A stretch of DNA of 64,000 nucleotides from Lophium mytilinum (lineage: Eukaryota; Ascomycota; Dothideomycetes; Mytilinidiales; Mytilinidiaceae): contig MU004185.1 of NCBI GenBank assembly GCA_010093605.1, forward strand, positions 2,050,539 through 2,114,538, written 5' to 3'. Made by a program: the position numbers and the translations under genes. The notes under the pieces were generated by a model. It had not been told where the DNA came from and ran no database searches. It saw only the letters and a program-made list of their open reading frames with translations. Shown here in pieces: positions 21,091-31,907 of this stretch (position 1 is the first letter of the stretch; each line of letters opens with the position of its first letter).

Positions 21091-24000
21091 TTTGTACGAG
21101 TGCCACTTGGTGTTTGGACCCGCCACGGGCACCCACTTATCGGGCTTGGTGAGAAGCCTGACGCCTCCGCCTCAAGCAAGATCGTGAACATTTCTACTTT
21201 TGCAGGCACCGTGAAAGATATACTTTCCAGTCGAAAACTTGCATCCCGCTCCATAGTCTCGATAGAAGCGGAATCGACCACACCACCAAGATATTGATCG
21301 GCCTCTTTCAGCTTGAAGCGGAACGCATTCAGATGTTTCTTTAGCACCCCAAAGAAGTGCTTGAGATCTTCCGAGCCGTTAAGAAAGCGACAGCCAATGT
21401 GACCTATCGGTTGTGTAAGTGTTTCAGCTAGCAGTTCAAGACGGAGCAACATTTACCTGTGAACAACTGGCCATCTTCTGTGGTCTGTCGCGGCTGATCC
21501 GGCTCAAAGTAAAAAGACGTTGTTATAAGCCGCCGTACAATGGTTTTAATCAATATACCTGCGTCTGCTAGATACTCGTCTGCAATCTTCGCCAGCTCGC
21601 CACTTTCAAACGCAGCTAGGTCATCCAACTCTGGAAGCTCTGTTCCGCACTGCGGACTGAGTCGAAAGTAACGGCGCTCGTTCCCAAGCTCTCTTTCGTA
21701 CTCTGAAAATCGATCTTTCCAGGCGTGTTCTGAATCAAGGTTCTGTAAAAGCGTCGCCTTCAAAACATTGAGTGTTTGTAAGCCACCGAGATTGAGAAAC
21801 CAGCCGGAAACCCTGCTCCATTTCGACTGCACATGCCTGCTCCATTTTGACTGCACCTGTTCTGGTTGCCTGGGCTTGGAGCTTTCGTTCACGTAGCCGC
21901 TGCCAATAGAGAGCAGGATATCAGGATGCGGACCGCTAAGCTCAGGCCAGATCTTGAACACTTCTTGACGCGCTATCCAGGCTGGATTGTTATGACATAG
22001 ACCGCCATCCCAGTAAGTCGGTGAGCCATCCTTGGCAAAGCTCCGGAAGTACATGGGAGCTGCTGATGTTGCTCGTGCAACCTCCCAGGATTCGAGCTTG
22101 AGCGTTTCATCGTACTTCATTTCATAATCGTACAACAATTTCTGAGTGCTCGTGTCTGTGACTGTTTTCAGCCTTACTAATTCGAGGATTGAACAGATTC
22201 ACTGACCTTCCGTCTCAATCGCGCGGATGTAGTTCGTGAAAATAGCGGGCTGATTTCCGTCACTCTTCGTAGAAGTGACGAACACCTTGCTTCGAAGGTC
22301 CAGGGAGGTGTCATGCTGAGGTACTTGCGTCAGGAAAACCAATTTTGTCAGGATGGGCAAGTGTGAACTCACCTGTAGGCCCATAATTCTGGATTCACCT
22401 AGAACTTCCTTGAGTTTATTCTCGAAAGGAACGTTTTGGTATCGGCATCCATGAAAGGTGTAGGCCCACGCATTACCCGACCAAGCACTACCATGCGTGG
22501 TGAAGGCGGATTTACAAAGCTCTGGATACAGTTGTTCGCAATGTGCCAAAGTCCAATCCTTTGTGCCAATGCCAAGTGCAATAATACCCCCTGTACTCGT
22601 ACCGCCGATCAGATCGAAGAATCTCTGTATCGGTATGTTGCCTCCAAGCTCCTTTTGAACGGCATTGAGTAACTTGAGTTCAATGAGCCCTCTGACGCCT
22701 CCGCCGTCCAGAGTGAGTACGCGGGCGCCTGCGAAGGCAGGCTTTAGCTGTAGCTGCGGAGCAGGCTCGAAGAATTGAATCTCGCAGTGGAGCGGGCATT
22801 GCTGCAGAGCTACAACTCGTTTGTCGTTCTCGGAAGAGAATAATTGACAATGTACTAGAGCTTTCACACAACGCTCGCATATGGCATGTCCACAGGGAAG
22901 CGACTGCAGAGGCACTTCCCGAAAACAGAAGAAACATAAAAACAACTGATGCGCAGTCTTGTCAGCAAGGCTCGGAAGTCGATGGAATAACGCCCGCAAA
23001 TGGCTGTAGTGAACGTCCCAGGTTGCATCGTTCCTTTGCTTCAAAGAGTGTACTAAATGTGAGTGTTGAGAACTCGGCCAATTCAAGGGAAGCATCGCTC
23101 TCTCGATAGACCTGTCAACGGAGTCCATAGACTTGAGGAACGCATCTTCCCATTGGGTTTGTATGACGTTTACGAACTCAGACTCAAAGTCGCCCGCTCC
23201 GATCACCGCGCCAGACTCGTCTTGATGTTGATCATAGCCATGTCCCTGGCGAGATAGAAAACACCGGCGTCCTTGGAAACGGTCATTGGCAAATTCGCAC
23301 CTGCTCCAGTCGCAAATCTGTGAGATGGCTTTCTTGACTTGCTTTGCATAAGTTTCACCTTCATGCGTGTCGCTGTGAGCGTCTACTCCTCCCTGGTACA
23401 CTTCGGCTAATTTTCCAGGTACTCGCCTGTCAGATCGCGCTACATTAAGAGCAATGGCTGAAGATACAGGCGGTGTTGCAAGATCCAAGAATGCTTTGGC
23501 CGCCCCGGTATTTGCATCAGCCTCCATAGCCCCATAGATGGCTTGAAAAAGCCTGTAGAAGTTATTGGAAAGATTGTTCGGCATTGGATGTAGTTTTAGC
23601 ATTTTAGCCAGGAAGTTGAAAGGTTTGTCCTCATTGTTCTTGATGTTTGCGACGTAGTGATCGAACGCAAGCTGGAAAAAGTATTCCTGGTCCTGCGATG
23701 GAAGGAGCATTCTGGCATCATGCTTTTTCTGCTGAGACTCTCGAGTTCGAATTTGGATTATGTCATAAAGTGTTCGGAGCTGTTTCGAGAGTTGAGACCG
23801 GATGTGCCCATTGGGAACGAATATGACATCAAGACTCGCGTAATGCTTGAGAAAGAGATCCTCCAAGTTTTTGATCTCCATCCCGCGTGCAATGAATGAT
23901 TCTCGGAGGCTCTTGATGTTTGGATCGACTTCGATTACGTTCTTGTAGTCCTCAAAGAACATTTTCCTTGCGGATTTCGGATCCCAAATTTCGCTTTGGT

Positions 24001-25206
24001 CTGCATTGTTGATGACGACAATCAACCGAGGCAGTGTAGCACGATTCAGTGCCGACGCAGCTGACTTGAATGCCCAGTCCAAAATATCTAATATGCTGTT
24101 TCCCAAGGTCTGTTGCTCCTTCACCACGAAAACAACCACATCCGAGAAATTGTATAGCAGCCTGGGGAATAGCTTTTTGATGAAGTCCTCACGTGTTGGT
24201 TCCTTTCCTTTGTTCGCATCAGGTGACAAACGACCCAAAGTCCGTGTTCGAGTCTGGCCAAACATAAGTCGGATGATTTCCTCCAATGCCGAGCGCACTC
24301 GTCCGTTGGATCTATTTGCAGCTTCTTTAACCTGTTGGCTTTTATAAGCAAACGACCCGGCAGGATTCGCGGCTCCGCCATCGAAGCCCTCACAGTCAGC
24401 GTAGAAGGTAGGTCGGTCGAGTTCGGGCAGTTCTCTCTCAGACAAATAATCTCCATAAAGGTGGACGTCTCCGGAGGCCGGTACCAGACTATTCCTTTTC
24501 CCCACCACAGGAACTTCCTTGGCCTTGACCCCGTGCTCCGTGTCAGTCAGCCACGGCTTTTCCAGCATCGTACGTATAAGCGTGCTTTTGCCAGCCCCTG
24601 TTTTGCCAACGAACGACACAAGGCGTGGGAAGCACGTGTCTACGTCAACCCTAGCTTGGTGCTCGGCTACGAGTCGACTGAAGCGTGGGAAATCATCGAA
24701 TCCGAATCCAGAGTTCTCAAAAGCGTCTGCTGTGATGGAAAACCACAAGGACTGCAGATCCTCCTCGTGCATGAGAGCACGCTTCACTTCATCCCAGTTC
24801 GGATGCAGAATATCTTCGAAGTGAACGCTAAACATGTCAGTGGGCGCCATGTATCTCGGGGAATACTTGCATACTGCTTTGAGTAAGGAACCTTCATGTG
24901 ATTAGCACTGTCTGGATTTTTCTTTTTGTGGCCGGGTCGCTTCTTCCAGCAGCGTTCACAGTAGCTCTGGGTACAAGCACCACAATACCACTCTCCAGGT
25001 TCTTTTCTGCAATCTTGGCAAATGTCATCTGGGGTGGAGTCGGAGTCGGAGTCGGACGATTCGGGAGAAGACTGCTCATGCGCCGTCGTTTTAGACGTGG
25101 TGGTTTGCGAGTTCGATATGGCTATTCTGGGATTTCCATCCTGGGAACTCGATTGCTCTGCCCCAGCCATCCATGGGTTATCTTCAAGGGCTGTCGAATT
25201 TTCCAT
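21087..25206 (-). CDS. B-box/GTPase/RING/patatin fusion protein
   Basis: Exons 24875-25206, 22373-24827, 22207-22315, 21457-22155, 21087-21403 give 1303 residues. In order: a Ser/Asp-rich head; a cross-brace zinc module at 63-103 (CQDC, CGAC, CERC, then two His), B-box or ZZ-like; a P-loop GTPase with GKTGAGKST (185-193), DCEG (255-258) and NNAD (384-387) in place of NKxD, GBP/dynamin-like in feel; a helical region; a C3HC4 RING at 742-792 (CFFC, PCGHAICERC, CPLHC); and a patatin lipase with DGGGVRG (818-824), nucleophile motif GTSTG (Ser855) and the catalytic WDGG (Asp1015), followed by a C-terminal helical tail. Known: patatins hydrolyse lipids and serve as effectors in several immune systems; RINGs recruit E2 enzymes. 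The combination suggests a sensor-effector protein, but that is inference. All catalytic lipase residues are present. The first intron (47 nt) is the least certain join. Confidence 0.88.
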
Positions 25207-26082
25207 TGCAACAAAGATTCTCTCTAGGGGAGAGAGCGACTTGCAAAAACCGTGTTCTCAACTCGGAAGATGCTTCCAGCTTTAAACGCCGCTTGACAGG
25301 ACTATTGCTGCAAGGCGCCACAATGGCAGTCGTTCCTGATTCGCCTCGTTTTCAGCTCTGTAGCGCGCTTGTGCGATTCTGCCTTGCAGAAGCAAAGATT
25401 TTCAGCTGCATGTTGGAACATAATTGGATGTCAAAAAAGCAATAATGGCGCCTTCACCATGATCGGTGACGGTTCAGCGCCAATTACAGCTGCCAGGATT
25501 GCACTCCGCCAATACCTGTCACAACCCTGCAGATACAGTCTGTAAATACAGCATGTAGACGCATCCGGTGAACTAGCGCAGATTTGAAGCCACAGATGGA
25601 ATAGGTAAGATTAGAACGGAGGAAGGCCTTTTCTGGACCAATTCTTACCAAGGCTGCTCAAATCATGGTACTGCGAGGCGTTACTTTCTGAATTATCCTA
25701 CTTTTGCGGCTGACTTTCGTGGCTTGATTTCGGCGGTAGTTCACCGGACGTGTCTACCTACCTAGATACCACATGCTGTGCACAGCCTTGGACTTAGCTG
25801 ATTCTGAACCAACGCCACTAACTTGGCATGCGTCAGGCGCAGGTTCAGGCGGACACCCTTCCGTCGAGTGCGGCGGAACCTGGAGCGTCTGGCTGCTAAA
25901 ACGGAGGACTCAGCTAGCTCACAAAAAGGAATTTGACTTCTGAGTGCGTTGGATTTAGGCTTCGCTGGGAGAGACTTGGAAGCGTCTTCTCTCCTGCAGA
26001 CAAGAGAAAACTCCACCCCTAACACCGCGCCAATGACCCAAACTCCTACAACCCTACGTGCCAAAACTTACACGCGGTACGT
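25207..26082. other. Intergenic, promoter side of the patatin fusion gene
   Basis: Holds the upstream region of the patatin fusion and the 3' flank of SEC10. Overlapping short frames (25762-26064 minus, 25949-26302 plus) have no recognisable content. Confidence 0.5.
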
Positions 26083-28994
26083 TTACAACGCGGTCAATAC
26101 CGCTTGCACGCCCACACTCCCCACATCCTCTCTCCGCATGACATACTGCCTCAACTCCATAGCCTCGTGTCCACCACCTCTCAACCTCTCCCTCAGCGCC
26201 TCGGGCCCAATGACGAACAAATTCGCGACTTCGACCAAAACATCCATCGCGCCGGGCTCCAGCTCTTCCCCAGTCGGCCACCCTCTGACTAAATCAACAT
26301 AGCCATTCATATCTTTGCTAACGACCAGCCCACCCGCAAGCGAGACGCTAAACTTGCGCAGATGCTCCAGCACCGCCGACCGCAAGCCCTTCGCGAGCTC
26401 GGCAAGGAAGAGCGCGAGATTACGCCCGTCGAGCGAGGCAGTGGCTTGAGTGGCAACGCGGCTGAGGAACGTCGTGACAGTCTTGCAGGCCGGCGTTTCG
26501 GTGGACAGGGAGGTGAGGGCGTCGTCGTCGTCCTTGGGGCGGAAGTCTGTCTTTTTCTGCTGCGCGAGGCAGCGAGTCACCCACGCTAGCGCAGCGTCGA
26601 GGGTGCGATTGATAATGGTCGAGATCTTGGCTTCGAGGGTAGCGAGGCTGTTCGTAGTTGCTTTTTCGATTTCGCGGCGGATGGTGAGGTTGGGGGTTGC
26701 GAGGGGGAGGAGGACGGTCTGGGTTGAGGTTTGGAGGAGATGGAGGATAGAGATTGCGGTGCGGAGGGAGGAGAGGTAGGTTAGGTCAGGAGGAGTTTTG
26801 GTCATGGATTCCTGGGCGGCTGCATGGTCGGCGGCACTAGAAATTGGTCAGTATAGTAGCTAGAAGCAGAGCAGTTAGGACTTACGCGTCTAGAGCTGTT
26901 TCGAGATAGAGCTCGCCCATGTGTGACAAAAGAAGTGTAAGTAGAGCTTGAACGTCTTTTGGTGTTTCGTTGCCGCCACTGAGTTCAAGCCCTCTCCCTA
27001 CACCTTCCGCTAACCACTTTAGCATTCTCTTAGCATTAGGTAGGCTAAGTTTGCCATCCTCATCTGTGACTTCGATATCCTTTTTCTCGCTGTCGGTGTC
27101 TTTGAGGCCAGCAATACGCATCAACATAGCTTTTTGAGAGGGTGGAAGTTCGGTTGAGTCCAAGCGGTCCATGTAGGCATCCCTTGCCGAAGAAATGAGC
27201 TCTCGCCCTCTTTGTCCAAGTGATCCGAAATATGTTGTGGGCATTTTCCGTTTTCTGGACTTCGGTCGAGTTAGTGTTTGGTTTCATCAATCGTAATATG
27301 TAGCTTACATGATAGATGGTAAACTTGAGGAGGAGGGATGAGTACAGCTCTTCCAAGTTTTTCTTTTCTCGTTCAATGTATGATGAGCCCACGAAGTACG
27401 GTACGAAAAGGTCATCAAGTTGCTGGTCTAGCGTGGCCGCAACTTGCGATGACACGGGCTCAGGGTGCTCCGTTAATCCATGTGATTTCAGGTCGTCGAC
27501 GAGAGCGGCGATGTAACTTCTCGCGGCCTGCAACGAACGAAGAAATGCTAAAGAAGACAATTGATTTGCTTTATCAAGTACCATTTCGAGGCGTTGTTGT
27601 ATCTTTTGCAGTGTTAGCAACGTTCAAGGGTTGGGCAGAGCTCACAGACTTACCGATTGTTGAAAAACTCTCTGCAAGAATCGTACTAGCACTTCGTCGT
27701 AATATGGAAATGCACGCTTGATTATAGCAGATTCTTCCTGCACGACAATTCTCACCTCGTCTACTAAGGACTGAAGGCTCGGCTCTACTCCAGGAGGTTC
27801 CGCATCAGGATCTTGGAGCCGATCCCAGCTATCAGTTGTTGTTAGTCCATATACTCAATTTCTTCGGAGTTACGGTAGCACATACGTCTCGTTGTCGCCA
27901 GCTACTTCTTCAGTGATCAGCTGACTACGATCAATGAAAAACTGATGCTGATTGACGAATAAAGCCATGACACTCGCTCCATCGCTGAAATCACGCAGAG
28001 CCACGGCGCATTCCTAGTCCATAATTGTCAGCATAATTTTGCTCGAATTCGAGGATGCATCTTACCCTCATGCCATCAAAGTTCTGCCGCCTGTAGAATT
28101 CGTCGAACTGCTTCAACAAATCTTTTTCTAAGCTCTCCAAGAACTTCTCGATGATCTCACGTGTTGGGTACCTGCTTTGGCCAGCTCCGGGCCTCTTCTT
28201 AGGTCCTTTCGCGCCATTTCCGTTCAAATGAGGTGTGCCTTCTGGGTCCAGCCTAGTACTGATCTTTAAGAGTTGTCGTGCAATATGGGCGCAGCGTACT
28301 TTGCCATCCCCACCACCTAGTCTCCTGACGTCTTCCAGAGTCGAAAGGTTTCCCTTTTCGCTCACTTCCATCCAGCACTGTATCAGGAACTTGGCATCCT
28401 GTGCTCTTTGTCTTTGCCGGTCCAGCTCCTCGAGTCGTTCACCAATCCGTACCGCGACATTTCCCCCAGCGTCCTGGTCAGCTCCGTCGCTTATACTGCC
28501 ATTCAGCGAACTATCCAGCCGCTGAAAGTTGTCTATGGCCTGCTCGAGTTTCCTCCCTAGCGAGTCTACATTTTGGTTGTGCTGGGCTTCGGCGCGACGC
28601 ACGGCGCCAGAGAGCTCGTTCTCATGGGATTCAAGTTCTTCAGAGAGGGAGCCGAGGCGGGAGAGAGCGTGTTCGAAGGTTCGTATGAGAGGCTTGGGGT
28701 CGAAAGCAGCTATGAACTGTTAGAAGGGATGATCGACAAATGGCGTAAGAGTCGCACCCTGCTGATTTCCAGGGCCAGAGCCTCGCCTGGCAGGTATTGC
28801 GCTATCGGAGAGTGCTTCTATGAAGTCTTTGACTATGTAGTCTTTGCTCTATTCATGTATAAGCAATTGATTGCGCGGTACGGTGAAAGGTGACTGACAG
28901 TAAAGGTGTCCAGCGAAAACACAGGCCCTCTGACGGAGCCAGATCTCGTCGTCGTAGAATATATCGAGGCATTGTCTGCCGCGGTTGCGGGCAT
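26083..28994 (-). CDS. SEC10: Exocyst complex component Sec10
   Basis: Sec10 is a core subunit of the octameric exocyst that tethers secretory vesicles at the plasma membrane, important for hyphal tip growth. Eight exons (28899-28994, 28758-28848, 28066-28709, 27886-28013, 27654-27828, 27309-27602, 26886-27259, 26083-26836) give 851 residues, a normal length. Family blocks include SLDTFTSKDYIVKDFIEALS, AAFDPKPLIRTFEHALSRL, VRRAEAQHNQNVDSLGRKLE, DEFYRRQNFDGMRECAVALR, FPYYDEVLVRFLQRVFQQSI and the end LRQYVMRREDVGSVGVQAVL. A predicted N-terminal coiled coil (ENELSGAVRRAEAQ onward) matches the known interface with Sec15. The seven introns are 48-57 nt, all GT-AG. It diverges from NUS1. Confidence 0.94.
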
Positions 28995-29756
28995 CGTTGC
29001 TTCTCACGAAGGTGGCATTGGATGTTGATGCGGGGGAGGGGTTTGAGGGTAACGTCTCCTGTCTGCAGGCGATGAGGCTTAATAGTTACAGGTGCTACAG
29101 AAGTAAGGATCAGCGAGGGTAACAACAAGTCTTAAACCGGCGTCAGTGCTATTTTCTATACTGAAGCTGTTCGGAGCTTCGACGCCGTCGCATCAAAGGT
29201 CGAGGTAAAGTGAACACGCACTATGCCCAATTCAGAACATAGCTATAGATTGTTCGAGGAGGCTCTTGATTTTCGGGGCATTCTTTGATATATTAGCTTG
29301 TAGAAGCTCTTCAGTCTAGATTTAAATGATGGGGGTATTGAATGTAGCTATATTGCTAGAGATCCTGCACCAATTGGTACACAGAGAGACGATCAACATC
29401 ATCGCCGCAAGCCGCCACGCAGCCTCGTCGCAACCAGAGTCGCCCTTATTAGTTGTCGCCGGCGGAGAGCGCATTGATCGTTCCCCAACGTTCGCGATGA
29501 CCTTGGATGCTCTGGCTGTAGCTTACCTGGCCTTTGGGGCTGTGGGCAGTGGCAATGGCTCTTGCATCGCCGTGCATCTCCCATGGCACCGACTCCACAC
29601 CCAGACATGAACCTCATCCGCCCCGGACGGAGCTTCTGATCCATCTCCGCCTTTCCCCAGCCCTTCGCTCAGCTGCTTTTACTCTCGTGTATACTACCTA
29701 GCCAGTCTTTCCCACCGCGTCACACAATTGTGTGTTGCTCTCGTACTGCCTGCACA
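28995..29756. promoter_or_regulatory. Divergent promoter region SEC10 / NUS1
   Basis: This gap lies between divergent genes and must contain both promoters. Open frames at 29326-29610 and 29399-29644 face each other on opposite strands and have no recognisable domain. No specific site called. Confidence 0.45.
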
Positions 29757-30931
29757 ATGGCTATCAATATCGACCCTCGCGAACGACGAGCATTCCACCA
29801 CGACACGAACGAGAACAATCAGCAGCTCACCGCCGAGGAGCGCGAGAGGTTGCTACAACCGTATCTACCGAAACCCCCCTCAGACCCGACCTCGCCCGCA
29901 GACCCGCCAGACCGCAATGCGCGAAAAGCATCTAAGAGCGTCCGCAAGCATAAGTCGATACGCAGCTTTCTGGGCAACCAGATCCACGCGCTCGTGTTCC
30001 TCATTACACAAACCATATTCTCCGTCTGGTTCAGATTCCGGCGAGCGTACCATGCTGTCGTCCACCGCGTCCATGCCCTCTATCATTACCACCACCGAAC
30101 GCCCGAGTACATCAAGAAAGACGTTGCGAAGCTTGACAGAAAGCCGGAGCACGTCAGCGTCATTCTAGACCTCAATGAGAGTGATGATGATCAGGGCAAC
30201 TCTGGGCTGGAAGGACTCGTGCACGATGTATGCGAGATTACAGCCTGGACTGTTAGTGCTGGCATTCCAATGCTGAGCGTCTACGAACAATCAGGTCAGT
30301 ATTACGCCGCACCCCCTCGCCCAACCGCGCACTATGCTGACACTAGAGTAGGAATTCTCAAGAATTACATGCCGCAGCTTCACTCAGCCATCATGCTGAC
30401 TCTGGGGTCCTACTTCGGGGAAGACCGCAAACCTATCCTCACCCTCCGCGCACCACTCATACAGGCCTTTAGCCCTCCAGCAACGCCTCCAAACGGAAAC
30501 TCCCGTCCTTCCAGCCCTGATAACCCAGAGCCACTGCGAATCACAGTGCTGTTGTTGAGCCACACAGACGGCCGCGATACAATGGTCGACCTGACGAAGA
30601 CGTTAGCCGACATGGCACAGAAGAAAACTATAGATCCTGAGGACATTACCACTGATCTGATAAACTCGGAGCTCAGGGACGCGGTATCAGGAGAGCCAGA
30701 GCTGCTCATCTTGTTCTCGCCGCACGTGGTGCTGAAAGGCTATCCGCCATGGCAAGTACGGTTGACGGAGATATTGTAAGTTCTTTTGAATCCTTGGACC
30801 GCTTATGATTAAGAACATCACTAACTCAGCTGCTTTTTAGCCATGTGCCTGATAACGTCGGCGTGAACTACCAGGTGTTCCTTCGTGCACTATATAACTA
30901 CGCAAAAGTGGAAATGCGGTTCGGGCGGTAA
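29757..30931 (+). CDS. NUS1: Dehydrodolichyl diphosphate synthase accessory subunit Nus1
   Basis: Nus1 (NgBR in animals) pairs with the cis-prenyltransferase Rer2/Srt1 to make dolichol for protein glycosylation at the ER. Exons 29757-30294, 30352-30775, 30841-30931 give 350 residues. There is a cytosolic head, a basic segment and a hydrophobic helix (IHALVFLITQTIFSVWFRF), then the prenyltransferase-like fold (HVSVILDLNE, GLVHDVCEITAWTVSAGIP, SVYEQSGILKNYMPQL) and the C-terminal VNYQVFLRALYNYAKVEMRF ending in RFGR, carrying the R-x-G motif that Nus1/NgBR contributes to the active site. Intron 1 (30295-30351) is 57 nt and free of stops, so it reads as coding; removing it restores YEQSG-ILKNY. 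Confidence 0.9.
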
Positions 30932-31767
30932 TACTCCAACTGAAATACATAGCCATCGTCTCTCCTACACATACACACAACGGAAACTTATAGAACAGCT
31001 GACTAAGCCTCATCGAAATAAAATAATACATCTAGCACCAAGACATGAGTCCGTTCATATCTGTACTCCATTGTCTAGGGTCCTCTAGTGGAAACCACAA
31101 CTCGCACTATACCAATCCGCATCTTGTGCTTCATGTTATCGAACCCAATACTAACTTGAGGTGCTCATTGTAGTCGCAAAATGATTATGCAGGCAATTTT
31201 TGCGATCAGCAGAAAATGCACACTGAACAAAGCTACGCCGGGTCTTAGTGTGGCTGTCGATGGGGCTGCGGAAGAGATCGTTCAACCACACATGCCAGCC
31301 CCGGTACTCGATTATGCGGATACTAGTATGCAGAGGCCAGATTGGGACCTGGACACGATTGTTGAGGATGAGAGTGGCGAGGAGCGTGCTGAGGGTGGGT
31401 CTTGAGAGCTCAGGGTCTGAGAGCTTGGAGTTCTTTGATGATCTCCTTTATCGGTCAGAGAATGAACATTTCTCGCTACTTTTGATATGAAGATGTACTA
31501 GAGCAGACATCACGGTGTAGCTCAATGGTTCGAACCCAGCCCTGAAGCCGCTGAGAGCTCCATGGCTTTATAAAGATTGAATTACCCTGATAAGCCTTGA
31601 GGATCGAAGCTCTTCATAATGCATTTCGTTCAAGAGGAGAAAACATTCCTACCAAAGAGCATAGCCAATCAAACCGTCTTCGAACCTCTAAGTTTCGCGC
31701 CTCTAGTCACATGATGTCTCTCGATCGAATATGGCCTAGCGTAATCGATACTAGCGCATCTTCATCT
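30932..31767. other. Intergenic, left flank of the Mutator-like element
   Basis: No gene recognised. Short frames at 31181-31405 and 31597-31857 show no domain; the latter runs into the transposon end. This flank is not depleted in CpA, so RIP did not spread far out of the element. Confidence 0.5.
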
Positions 31768-31775
31768 TTACAAAT

Positions 31776-31907
31776 GGACGAGTCTAATTATCACCCCCCT
31801 TTTTACTACGTATTACCCCCCTTTTCACTCTATATCACCCCCCCTACTTTTAACTAGCTCCGGGCCCGTATTTACATTATTCTACTAATTAAACTTACTT
31901 GTTTAAC
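31776..31907 (+). repeat. Left terminal inverted repeat of the MULE
   Basis: 132 bp starting GGACGAGTCTAATTATC and containing three tandem C-run blocks (CACCCCCC) spaced by TTTTTACTACGTA and TTTTCACTCTATA. It differs from the reverse complement of the right repeat at about seven positions, all transitions. Confidence 0.92.

Noticed and set aside
31516-31537. tRNA-like A box (TGTAGCTCAATGG) running straight into a B-box-like GGTTCGAACCC
   Set aside because: The two boxes overlap instead of being 30-60 bases apart, and no acceptor or anticodon stem can be folded around them. Treated as chance or a collapsed remnant.
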